This document shows positions 48,846-56,079 of a stretch of 64,000 bases of DNA, piece after piece. The stretch's first letter is position 1, and every line of letters starts with the position of its first letter. Below the pieces are notes generated by a model, which worked only from the letters and a program-made list of their open reading frames with translations, made no database searches and was not told the origin of the DNA. The stretch comes from a virus, in IMG/VR virus record IMGVR_UViG_3300044991_001407, positions 31,038 to 95,037 of that record; one strand, given 5' to 3'. A program made the translations under genes and the position numbers.

Positions 48846-49229
48846 TTAACCTGCCTGTATATATTCATTGTCTTCATTAAAGTAACTTTCAAAGTATTCT
48901 AATTTTAAAGACCAGCTGTCTGGTTCATATTCATCATGAATATTTTGCAATTCACCTAACATATCGCTATTTACTTTCCAAGTAGTAATTGAACCTCTAA
49001 TAGCTTTCATAACATCTTCATTACTCGCAGAAAGATTCTCAATCTTTTCTGAATAAAGATCTTCATCTATTAGACAACCAACGGCGCACATCAATACTTT
49101 ACCGTCTTCTGTTTGTGAACGATATTGACATTGTAATGACCAAGGATCTAATGATCTTTGATTTTGATTTAAAAGATGTTCTTTAACATAGTTAAATACA
49201 TCATAATCAGTCTTCAATTCTATATTCAT
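48846..49229 (-). CDS. Hypothetical protein, 'CAVGxxIDxDxY' family copy 2
   Basis: The 127 residues share VLMCAVGCLIDEDLYSEKIE, ITTWKVNSDMLGELQNIHDE with the 182-residue protein at 45771. The N-terminal region (TDYDVFNYVKEHLLNQNQRS) also corresponds. It is about 50 residues shorter, lacking the C-terminal extension of the paralogue. Confidence 0.6.
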   Translation of the reverse strand: MNIELKTDYDVFNYVKEHLLNQNQRSLDPWSLQCQYRSQTEDGKVLMCAVGCLIDEDLYSEKIENLSASNEDVMKAIRGSITTWKVNSDMLGELQNIHDEYEPDSWSLKLEYFESYFNEDNEYIQAG

Positions 49230-49231
49230 GA

Positions 49232-49543
49232 TTACTTATCCTTTCCATATCTAATACTGCTAACAATATCATTAACCCATCTTCTAGTATCTTGTTCAGC
49301 AGTTTCTCCAATGAATGCATCTTCCCAAAAATTACCATTTAGCTTATCGGTAATCTCAGCTTTTGAATATGCACCCATAATTCTATGTTTAGAATTTCCG
49401 CTATCATATTCACCATCTGCTTGGTAATACACAACTTCAATATCATAGTTATCCCAATTAGTACGCTCATTGTATTGTTCACGATCAACTATGCACCAAT
49501 CTGAAATCCTAGGATACATATTTATTTGACTTGGCTTAATCAT
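49232..49543 (-). CDS. Hypothetical protein
   Basis: The 103 residues begin MIKPSQINMYPRISDWCIVD and include NYDIEVVYYQADGEYDSGNS and GETAEQDTRRWVNDIVSSIR. The start overlaps the upstream stop (ATGA). No family recognised. Confidence 0.55.
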   Translation of the reverse strand: MIKPSQINMYPRISDWCIVDREQYNERTNWDNYDIEVVYYQADGEYDSGNSKHRIMGAYSKAEITDKLNGNFWEDAFIGETAEQDTRRWVNDIVSSIRYGKDK

Positions 49544-49989
49544 GCGAACACTTCCTTTTCAAATTGTTCTTCTAGTTTCTTTAAACGATATTGCATTTGT
49601 GTAGCTGTAAGCGAAACTGTTTGATTACGCTTTACATTCTTAATCCATTGACCTCTTGTAATGGTTGAATGATTAGTTGATAAACCAATATACTTAACCA
49701 ATTCTTTTGCCTCCAATGGCTTATCTTTGTAAGTATCTTCTTCTTCAACATATTCAGTTGTAAGATATGTGCTATACATTTCTTCACACAATTTCAATCT
49801 TGCATACCATTCACTTACATTTTTGTAATTGATTGAGCCAAGTGCAACCATACCACCAGCAAAAATCAAACCTTTAAGGAAAGGTTTTACATCCTTATAA
49901 GTATCACCAAACTGAGTGTATTCCGTATACGCTTCGTCAAAGTTATCCTTATACATTGCAATATCTGATATATCATAATTTAATGGCAT
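49540..49989 (-). CDS. Hypothetical helical protein
   Basis: The 149 residues start MPLNYDISDIAMYKDNFDEA; the ATG at 49989 follows GAGGAGAGATAAA and is preferred to a start 21 codons earlier inside the upstream gene. A short hydrophobic helix (FLKGLIFAGGMVALGSI) and a C-terminal basic coiled coil (QMQYRLKKLEEQFEKEVF) are seen. Confidence 0.6.
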   Translation of the reverse strand: MPLNYDISDIAMYKDNFDEAYTEYTQFGDTYKDVKPFLKGLIFAGGMVALGSINYKNVSEWYARLKLCEEMYSTYLTTEYVEEEDTYKDKPLEAKELVKYIGLSTNHSTITRGQWIKNVKRNQTVSLTATQMQYRLKKLEEQFEKEVFA

Positions 49990-49990
49990 T

Positions 49991-50236
49991 TTATCTCTCC
50001 TCATTGTTGAATGTTGTAATTGAACTAATTGCTCCATCAAATATGGAGTCAATACTATTTGTTTCTATAAAGCTAACCCCGTCATAATCACCACGATTTG
50101 GTAAATAATCACCGTAAGCACTAGACAATAAGTTAACTATGTTCCTGGCTTCTTCTTTTGTTGAATCAAAGGTGCTAACACCTACGACATTTTTATTCTT
50201 ATAAAATAACGCTGCGTAATTGCTGATATCTGTCAT
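49991..50236 (-). CDS. Hypothetical protein
   Basis: The 81 residues from MTDISNYAALFYKNKNVVGV to ISSITTFNNEER look alpha/beta. It directly abuts both neighbours. No family recognised. Confidence 0.55.
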   Translation of the reverse strand: MTDISNYAALFYKNKNVVGVSTFDSTKEEARNIVNLLSSAYGDYLPNRGDYDGVSFIETNSIDSIFDGAISSITTFNNEER

Positions 50237-50623
50237 TTAGTTGTTCTCTTCTTTCTGTGTCATTACTTTAAATGCGAATACAAATGCTTCAAAATCCTTG
50301 ATTTCATCATCTGTTAATGAACATTGATCTCCTTCATCATCTGTTTTTGTATAAATAACATCACCTGAAATGAAATCATCAATTCCTTTTAGGCTGTCTC
50401 TTTTCTTGAGAATATTCCAATACCACCACTTACTAGCAAGTTCATTCATTCCCTTATTGAATTTACCTTCTTCATTAACATAATAACCAGTGCTATTGCT
50501 AGAGTCAATCGTAACCCATTCAATATAGCCATCTACCTTTTCTTGTAGTTCTTTAAGTGTCATTTTTGTATCTGTATAAATCATTTCTATTTCATTATTT
50601 TCTTTAATTAGTATTGCTTTCAT
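50237..50623 (-). CDS. Hypothetical acidic protein below the RNA block
   Basis: The 128 residues begin MKAILIKENNEIEMIYTDTK and include DGYIEWVTIDSSNSTGYYVN and SLTDDEIKDFEAFVFAFKVM. It is the first protein gene downstream of the structured RNA block and tRNA-Arg. AGGAGACTCATAAAG precedes the ATG. Confidence 0.55.
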   Translation of the reverse strand: MKAILIKENNEIEMIYTDTKMTLKELQEKVDGYIEWVTIDSSNSTGYYVNEEGKFNKGMNELASKWWYWNILKKRDSLKGIDDFISGDVIYTKTDDEGDQCSLTDDEIKDFEAFVFAFKVMTQKEENN

Positions 50624-50662
50624 CTTTATGAGTCTCCTCTACTTGTGTTTATATATGACAAA

Positions 50663-50793
50663 AAGAGTTAAGCAGAAAACATTTATGAAGTTTCAATGAA
50701 CAACCTACTCCATATTTAACATTTCCTAATCAACAAAGGACAGGCAAATGCATATTTTCCTTAACCCGAAAGGTTGGGCTTAGCTTAACTCTT
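50663..50793 (-). ncRNA. Structured RNA unit A (131 nt)
   Basis: The interval is closed by a perfect 11-bp stem, leftward strand AAGAGTTAAGC (50793-50783) with GCTTAACTCTT (50673-50663). Inside are AACC-cgaaa-GGTT and other small hairpins. It starts two bases after the 3' end of tRNA-Arg. It contains no supported reading frame. Confidence 0.5.
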
Positions 50794-50795
50794 AG

Positions 50796-50869
50796 CGTAT
50801 CCGACAGGACTTGAACCTATAACCTAAACATTAGAAGTGTTTTGCTCTATCCAATTGAGCTACGGATAC
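50796..50869 (-). tRNA. tRNA-Arg (anticodon TCT)
   Basis: On the leftward strand: acceptor GTATCCG / CGGATAC, D-arm GCTCAATTGGATAGAGC, anticodon stem AAACA / TGTTT around CTTCTAA (anticodon TCT), and T-arm with GGTTCAAGTCC. The discriminator is G and CCA is not encoded. It reads AGA. It is embedded in a run of other structured units. Confidence 0.95.
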
Positions 50870-50878
50870 ATAAACATA

Positions 50879-50937
50879 TTGGTTAAACTCGGCTTTTGCA
50901 TATGTTAGACAAATAGTTTTTTCCAGGCTTTAACCAA
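50879..50937 (-). ncRNA. Structured RNA unit B (59 nt)
   Basis: Closed by a perfect 9-bp stem TTGGTTAAA / TTTAACCAA (50879-50887 and 50929-50937). The interior has no obvious long helix. It lies nine bases upstream of tRNA-Arg in transcription direction and five bases after unit C. Confidence 0.4.
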
Positions 50938-50942
50938 ACCTG

Positions 50943-51028
50943 TTTTTAATATCAGAGTATAATCAGATATGAGGATTATACATACTATTACAATGACCAA
51001 AAAGAATAGCATTTCCTGATATTAAAAA
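50943..51028 (-). ncRNA. Structured RNA unit C: three-way junction (86 nt)
   Basis: The closing stem is 13 bp, TTTTTAATATCAG / CTGATATTAAAAA (50943-50955, 51016-51028). Two arms follow: 8 bp at 50957-50964 / 50974-50981, and 8 bp at 50982-50989 / 51005-51012. The second arm has one non-Watson-Crick position, which is A-C on the rightward strand but G-U on the leftward strand, indicating a leftward RNA. Confidence 0.65.
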
Positions 51029-51029
51029 A

Positions 51030-51117
51030 TTGGTATTAGAATATAACCTTATACAAAGGCTATACCAGAATAGTAAAACCGTTCCCACTAGAATTACTAT
51101 TCTGTTTCTAATACCAA
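51030..51117 (-). ncRNA. Structured RNA unit D: three-way junction (88 nt)
   Basis: The closing stem is 12 bp, TTGGTATTAGAA / TTCTAATACCAA (51030-51041, 51106-51117). Arms are 11 bp CAGAATAGTAA / TTACTATTCTG (51066-51076, 51094-51104) and 8 bp at 51043-51050 / 51056-51063. The one irregular pair in the 8-bp arm is again G-U only on the leftward strand. One base separates it from unit C, which has the same architecture. Confidence 0.65.
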
Positions 51118-51124
51118 AACTTAA

Positions 51125-51190
51125 GTTGATGTTCCTTCAGCGTAAAAGATCAGATAATCTTTTGCATAAAGGAACACCAACAATCTTTTA
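51125..51190 (-). ncRNA. Structured RNA unit E with a copy at 56.6 kb
   Basis: The outer 13-bp stem GTTGATGTTCCTT / AAGGAACACCAAC (51125-51137, 51169-51181) has one pair that is G-U on the leftward strand, and the inner 7-bp stem is AAAAGAT / ATCTTTT (51144-51150, 51157-51163). The part from 51141 to 51190 is largely repeated at 56612-56660. It begins 28 bases after the stop of the gene at 51218. Confidence 0.6.
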
Positions 51191-51217
51191 ACCAATCTAT
51201 ACTAAAATTGAGTATAT

Positions 51218-51688
51218 TCATTCCCAACTTATAGTTGCAGTTTTAGTCAATAGCTCTTCACCATCAAAATACCATTGCCATAAGCTATTGTCTTCACCGC
51301 TCCAATTTATATAGCTTCCAGTTTTTATAAACTTAGCGATTGATTGAAAGAAATACTCTTCAGAGCCAATCTTGGAACTATAACCTAGACCAACTAAATC
51401 GCCATTGTCATTGTATTTAATATTTTCAAACCCAAGTTCATGCAAGATATCTTCCATATTCTTACATGTTTCTGGATAATTAGCATCCATCCAACTAAAC
51501 CATTTAGCTGGATGATAATTCATACCTTCAGGTCTTGGTGAATCGTAACTTACACCTTCAGAGTTCCAACCACCACCACTTTTTAGGTCATCCCTATCAT
51601 TAAGCTTACACATTGCTTCATAGCAATCCACAAACTTATCTTTAGGAATAAAGATATTTACTTCTGTTGCATCTACATAGTATCCCAT
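51218..51688 (-). CDS. Conserved hypothetical phage protein
   Basis: The 156 residues start MGYYVDATEVNIFIPKDKFV and include GWNSEGVSYDSPRPEGMNYH and LHELGFENIKYNDNGDLVGL. 'MGYYxDxxxxxFxIxxxxxxxA' proteins occur in many phages, usually with unknown function. The 3' end leads into the structured RNA block. Confidence 0.6.
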   Translation of the reverse strand: MGYYVDATEVNIFIPKDKFVDCYEAMCKLNDRDDLKSGGGWNSEGVSYDSPRPEGMNYHPAKWFSWMDANYPETCKNMEDILHELGFENIKYNDNGDLVGLGYSSKIGSEEYFFQSIAKFIKTGSYINWSGEDNSLWQWYFDGEELLTKTATISWE

Positions 51689-51703
51689 AAGATACCCTTT
51701 CTA

Positions 51704-52240
51704 TTAGTTAGATATTTTCCAGTTTAGTAGCTTACCTTTTGAATTGTCCATGATATATTTTGCAACGCTTAAGTTGCAATCTAATTCTAATAGACCATTC
51801 AAATCTGTACCGCAAACATTTTTAGTTACTGTTTGCCATGAGCTATTTATTTGCAGTAATCCTCTATCAATTGAACCATTCTTATTTAATGTCCAAGTTA
51901 CTTTACCATTTGCATCAAATTTTGCATTTATTGCTTTTGGATTACATCCACTTTCTCTCCAAGCAATATACGAAAATACCTGCACAGGTAATTTGTATTC
52001 TTTGAATTTAGAATGAAATTGAGGACAACGCTTATTCTTATCCGCAGGCACTCTATGATCCAACCAATCAGGTCTATCAATAGCCATTGGCTGAGTGTTT
52101 AACTCAACTAAATCAATAACTACTGAATATGAATTTGTATTAACAACATTCATTTCACCACTAGAAGCGTAAGCTATTGTGCCTACGATTCCTATATACA
52201 TACTTATAATTATACCTATTAAAGAACTTTTTGTCTTCAT
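51704..52240 (-). CDS. Exported lytic transglycosylase (SLT-like)
   Basis: This is a 178-residue protein. The N-terminal signal/anchor is KSSLIGIIISMYIGIVGTIA, with possible cleavage after YAS. The SLT domain follows: FSYIAWRESGCNPKAINAKF with the catalytic Glu in WRESG, GSIDRGLLQINSSWQTVTKN, and CNLSVAKYIMDNS. Cys pairs near 100 and 155 may form disulphides. It would cleave glycan strands outside the membrane. It is far from the M15 endolysin, so a role in early wall remodelling, entry or an independent lysis pathway is possible. Confidence 0.8.
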   Translation of the reverse strand: MKTKSSLIGIIISMYIGIVGTIAYASSGEMNVVNTNSYSVVIDLVELNTQPMAIDRPDWLDHRVPADKNKRCPQFHSKFKEYKLPVQVFSYIAWRESGCNPKAINAKFDANGKVTWTLNKNGSIDRGLLQINSSWQTVTKNVCGTDLNGLLELDCNLSVAKYIMDNSKGKLLNWKISN

Positions 52241-52420
52241 TTTGCCTCCACAGTTTAGGTTTTGCGATTAGTTCGCATTAGCATAGCTTTAGATGCAAAA
52301 CGAGGGCAATCTACAAATTTGCTCGCTCGCTTTACAGTAGGTTTTATTTTATAAATATACCTCCATGAGTATAAAAATATTTAATAATGAATTGAAACAG
52401 TGTATCAATATTAGCTTTTT
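52241..52420. other. Short gene-free spacer
   Basis: 180 bases with no supported frame. It includes the AGGCAAA ribosome site of the transglycosylase, GCTCGCTCGC, and AT-rich sequence with TATAAATATACC, which is a possible promoter element. No clear terminator hairpin is seen. Confidence 0.4.
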
Positions 52421-52774
52421 TTAAGATTCTTCTTGCTTCAATTTCTCATATACAGATTTTGCAAATGCTTGATGCATACCTGGTATCTTAGCCATTTGTT
52501 CTCTGACTTCCAAATTATACATTTCTGCATAAGATGAAAACGCATCTGAAACTGATGAATCAGTCACACTTGCAATAGAAGATAAAAGTATAGCCATATG
52601 CATCATGCAACCAAATATTACTCCAGGCATAAATGTTGGGTCATCTTCATTTGTAAATGAATACGATTCCATTAACTCATTTATCATTGAACCATTTGGA
52701 TTCATATAAGCTGCAAACATTTGAAATGCTATATCGCTATATAATTCATCGTTCACACTCAACTCTTCTCTCAT
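52421..52774 (-). CDS. Hypothetical helical protein
   Basis: The 117 residues start MREELSVNDELYSDIAFQMF after AGGAGTTTT. Met/Ser-rich helices (GVIFGCMMHMAILLSSIASV) and a charged C-terminus (AFAKSVYEKLKQEES) are seen. A moderately hydrophobic central helix may be buried rather than membrane-spanning. Confidence 0.55.
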   Translation of the reverse strand: MREELSVNDELYSDIAFQMFAAYMNPNGSMINELMESYSFTNEDDPTFMPGVIFGCMMHMAILLSSIASVTDSSVSDAFSSYAEMYNLEVREQMAKIPGMHQAFAKSVYEKLKQEES

Positions 52775-52851
52775 AAAACTCCTAATTGTTTGTGATACAT
52801 GAAAAACAATATCCTTCTATCATATCACAGATTGATTTAAAATAAAAACTA

Positions 52852-52989
52852 TCAAGCAAGCAGAACAGCAATCACCCCTATGATATAAAGAGGAAACAAT
52901 ATAATTGCTAATGGTATGATGATAATAGCAAATATAGTTGCCAAAAAGCACATCCAAATTATCCAAAGTATTGATTCAAATATTGACAT
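52852..52989 (-). CDS. 45-residue two-TM membrane protein
   Basis: The ATG at 52989 follows GCGAGG. The product MSIFESILWIIWMCFLATIF, AIIIIPLAIILFPLYI and GVIAVLLA is almost all hydrophobic, with a Pro-broken second segment. It fills the gap between two genes exactly on the operon strand. Function unknown. Confidence 0.55.
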   Translation of the reverse strand: MSIFESILWIIWMCFLATIFAIIIIPLAIILFPLYIIGVIAVLLA

Positions 52990-53036
52990 GTATAAAACCT
53001 CGCACTTTCATTACGATATTAATGATTTTTTGTTTG

Positions 53037-53375
53037 CTAACTTTCCTCAAGAAGAGTTTTAATTATCTTGCTCTTATTTTTTTTATCATCTAAAGTTAGC
53101 CCTTTATGAACCAATTCATTGAAATATTCCACATTCTTTGTTATCTCTCTATGCGTAGCTGAATGCGGATTATAAAAATGTTCTCTAACATGACCTATTT
53201 CATTAGATCCAGTTGTGTATTCAAATATTCTTGCATACCAATTATCTGGCTTAAATCCATGCTGATCTTTACATATTTGACCAGCAATACTTAAAGCCTC
53301 TTTAACAGTATTAACAGTATCTACCTGAATAGGCAATCTGAACTCTACAACAAAATAATTACCAAATTTTGGCAT
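53037..53375 (-). CDS. Hypothetical protein
   Basis: The 112 residues start MPKFGNYFVVEFRLPIQVDT and include KEALSIAGQICKDQHGFKPD and HVREHFYNPHSATHREITKN. It directly follows the ATPase/zincin gene, eight bases away, so the two may act together. No family recognised. Confidence 0.55.
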   Translation of the reverse strand: MPKFGNYFVVEFRLPIQVDTVNTVKEALSIAGQICKDQHGFKPDNWYARIFEYTTGSNEIGHVREHFYNPHSATHREITKNVEYFNELVHKGLTLDDKKNKSKIIKTLLEES

Positions 53376-53383
53376 TGCTCTCC

Positions 53384-55015
53384 TTAGTGAATAATACTAA
53401 TAGTAAAATCTTCAGGTATTTCAATAAAGAACCGTGTGCCATTATCAATTGCAATCGCACATCCAATTCCAGTATCTAATCCGTGAGAATAGATTTTATA
53501 AGCTCTTTTACCGATTGACATTATATAACACTCTAGCGGTCTAGACCACTCAATGTTATATTGAATACCACCCAATTCAGAAACACTTTCTATTGGAATA
53601 TAGATACCATCTTTACCAACCTGAATCAACTCAGGGCGATAAAATTCACACATCATTTTTCCAATTCTTCTGTCAGCCAAATCTCTAAAGCTTCTGCCAG
53701 CTATATCACCATCAGTATATCCAGTTTCATAGTGATCATATTCATGAATAACAGTTGCTACTATTTCATTTAGCTCACCATTAAGCGCATGATTTCTGTC
53801 AATCAAAATCTGTTTGTCATCTGTGTTTGGATTTATTACAACTCCCAAGTAATGATCTTTTTGTTTAGGCAAAAAGCAAGCAATTGGTTTTTCCAATTGC
53901 AATAAGCCTGGCTCAAATCTTGCTGCAATCTCAATTGCTTTGATCAACTTTGGATACTGACTAATATCTTGGTCAATATCATAGTTGATTGAATCTCCAG
54001 CAATATCATCAATTGTTTGAACTCCAGCCTTCTTCAATACCCAAAAGAAAAAGCTAGAACTAACCATCTTTGATTCAAGACCTTTTTCTTTAATGAAAGA
54101 TACATATGCTTGATTTAGAGATTGCTCAGGTGTAATCATAATACAATCCCCACCATAAAGCTCTTCCCAGGCTTCATACCAATTCTTATCTACATCATGC
54201 GCTGTACCAGTAAATTCAAACTCAACATAATTCTTATTAGAATTTGCTGACTGAATAAACATCTTAATGATTGAAACATCATTACATTCACAAATAGCCT
54301 GGGCAATTCTATAATTCATTGTCCATTCATCTGCTACTGTTCGCATCTCATTCAGTTTGATATTCTGAATCTCATAGTCAAAGATTGATGTGTAATCTTC
54401 ATTTTCATAAACCATAACTTGCTTATGATAAACATGAACATATCTGTTATGAGGTTTGTAAAAGGCAATCTTGTGATGACCTGATTTATTTTCAAATAAC
54501 GGTGTACGATTTTCAAGAAAATACCCATCATGATCGTTATAGATTTCCATCATATTAGGTGATGCTGTAATGTAAACAGAAAACTGATTCAAGTTAGGAA
54601 CAACATCTTTTTCATCAACTATTTCACGACTCCATGTCGTTCCTGAAGTCTTAGCTTCATCCATAGCATTTGCAATTGCCTCTCTATATACTTGAAATTC
54701 ATCTTCCCAACTCAATACGCCAGCATCAACTGTAAACGAAGATGATTTCTTGTAATCACCATAATCATAAACGATACAGTCAATTCCATCTTCCTTCTCA
54801 ACCTTATACTTAAGGATATACTGACCCTTTTCATCTTGACCAGTAAAAATCCAATCTAATCCCATACGCAAAGCTGCAATCGGAGCATATTTAATACCTG
54901 AACCGAATTGCCCAATCGTATCTGGATCATTTCGTTTAGTAGATAGCCCTAGTTTTTCTAGAGCTATCCGACTAACATTCTCCGATTGATTAGAAATTTT
55001 GATGTACTTTGACAT
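53384..55015 (-). CDS. GHKL-ATPase-like / zincin dual-motif protein
   Basis: This is a 543-residue protein. Residues 33-50 read TIGQFGSGIKYAPIAALR, like the glycine-rich lid of Hsp90/MORC-type GHKL ATPases. Residues 110-121 read YREAIANAMDEA, like the N-box (E..N..D) that binds Mg-ATP. The order lid-then-N-box is reversed relative to classical GHKL folds, suggesting circular permutation. Residues 413-440 read NEIVATVIHEYDHYETGYTD, with HEYDH (424-428) matching HExxH zincins. The middle part is beta-rich. Related proteins with 'YNPxTIGQFGxGxKxG' exist in phages and bacteria, mostly unnamed. ATP-gated proteolysis or a counter-defence role are ideas only. Confidence 0.65.
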   Translation of the reverse strand: MSKYIKISNQSENVSRIALEKLGLSTKRNDPDTIGQFGSGIKYAPIAALRMGLDWIFTGQDEKGQYILKYKVEKEDGIDCIVYDYGDYKKSSSFTVDAGVLSWEDEFQVYREAIANAMDEAKTSGTTWSREIVDEKDVVPNLNQFSVYITASPNMMEIYNDHDGYFLENRTPLFENKSGHHKIAFYKPHNRYVHVYHKQVMVYENEDYTSIFDYEIQNIKLNEMRTVADEWTMNYRIAQAICECNDVSIIKMFIQSANSNKNYVEFEFTGTAHDVDKNWYEAWEELYGGDCIMITPEQSLNQAYVSFIKEKGLESKMVSSSFFFWVLKKAGVQTIDDIAGDSINYDIDQDISQYPKLIKAIEIAARFEPGLLQLEKPIACFLPKQKDHYLGVVINPNTDDKQILIDRNHALNGELNEIVATVIHEYDHYETGYTDGDIAGRSFRDLADRRIGKMMCEFYRPELIQVGKDGIYIPIESVSELGGIQYNIEWSRPLECYIMSIGKRAYKIYSHGLDTGIGCAIAIDNGTRFFIEIPEDFTISIIH

Positions 55016-55027
55016 TCTTTACCCCTT

Positions 55028-55687
55028 CTATTTTAGTGATAGTGATGTGAGAATACGACTCTTATTGTATTCAGTATATTGGAGCGCATCTAGAACTTCA
55101 TTGATTTCTAGAATCGTAAATGAACGAAGAACCTGTACATTATCCTGAACAGTAATCGGTTGAACAATACCTTCTGTTTGCTTTTTCATGTAGCCTTCAA
55201 TAATTGACTCTACTGATTTAATAAATAAATCACCAACATGACAAGGCGATGTGTAATCAAAAGATGAAAGCAATTCCTCAGCCAATGACATAGCATCAAC
55301 TGGATCTAAATGATCTTTGACTTCACGAGCAATATCACGATAATCAATGTTTTCAATTACAGTATTTGAAATGTTATCCATATCTAGATAATCTTCTACC
55401 ATGATATCGCTAAGGACATCTGTAACCTTATCATTCCAGTCAATATCGCTAACTGCTGATTCAATTACATCTTCAAAGTCGTAACCTGCAATCAATTCCT
55501 CAACATCTTCCCCAGTCATTGTGTAGTCTTTAAACATTTCAATTAACTGTTCTGCTGGGAATGTCATTGTTGCAACGACATCCTTATTCTTTGTTTCTAC
55601 TGGTTCCATATTTATTTTTTCTCCTGTTTTAGTTGTGTATACAATATTTCCTGCTGTATCTGTTCTTTCAAGAAATTCTTGAGTCAT
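55028..55687 (-). CDS. Hypothetical acidic helical protein
   Basis: The 219 residues start MTQEFLERTDTAGNIVYTTK; the ATG at 55687 overlaps the upstream stop (ATGA) with AAAGG upstream. It is a long series of acidic amphipathic helices (YDFEDVIESAVSDIDWNDKV, MVEDYLDMDNISNTVIENID, YRDIAREVKDHLDPVDAMSL), suggestive of a protein-binding or DNA-mimic surface. It precedes the ATPase/zincin gene by 12 bases. Confidence 0.55.
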   Translation of the reverse strand: MTQEFLERTDTAGNIVYTTKTGEKINMEPVETKNKDVVATMTFPAEQLIEMFKDYTMTGEDVEELIAGYDFEDVIESAVSDIDWNDKVTDVLSDIMVEDYLDMDNISNTVIENIDYRDIAREVKDHLDPVDAMSLAEELLSSFDYTSPCHVGDLFIKSVESIIEGYMKKQTEGIVQPITVQDNVQVLRSFTILEINEVLDALQYTEYNKSRILTSLSLK

Positions 55688-56079
55688 TGCATGTACCTTT
55701 CCGCTTCCCATTGAACATACCTAAACATTGCTGAATCATCATGAATTTTTCTTTCTGCACAATCCCACCAATCTGTGAAGTGATATGTTGCTTTTTCAAC
55801 AACTCCATCTTCATCTATAATTGCTTCTATATATGAAGCTGGTCCACCACCACTCAATTCAATTGTCAGAAGTCTTTTCATAGTTGAACCTGCAGCATAT
55901 TCATGAATTGTTCCTTCATCAATACCGTCATCTTCAATTTCTTGCAATAACTTCTTATCATCCTCATCATCTTCATCAAATGAATAATCATCTAATACCT
56001 TGAACATAAGATCAATGTATTCTTCAGTTCTCATGTAATGATCTTCAATACGCTCTTTACAACTTAATTCTTTACTCAT
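55684..56079 (-). CDS. Hypothetical acidic protein
   Basis: The 131 residues include a very acidic stretch (DDYSFDEDDEDDKKLLQEIE) and LLTIELSGGGPASYIEAIID, then TYHFTDWWDCAERKIHDDSA. The 'LxIxLSGGGPxxxxxxxxD...YxFxDWWD' sequence recurs in uncharacterised phage proteins. Coupled by ATGA at both ends. Confidence 0.6.
   Translation of the reverse strand: MSKELSCKERIEDHYMRTEEYIDLMFKVLDDYSFDEDDEDDKKLLQEIEDDGIDEGTIHEYAAGSTMKRLLTIELSGGGPASYIEAIIDEDGVVEKATYHFTDWWDCAERKIHDDSAMFRYVQWEAERYMQ

Noticed and set aside
50943-51117. Units C and D as tRNAs or hammerhead ribozymes
   Set aside because: No T-arm GTTCRA, no anticodon arm, and no CTGATGA/GAAA catalytic core; closing stems are too long for tRNA acceptors.
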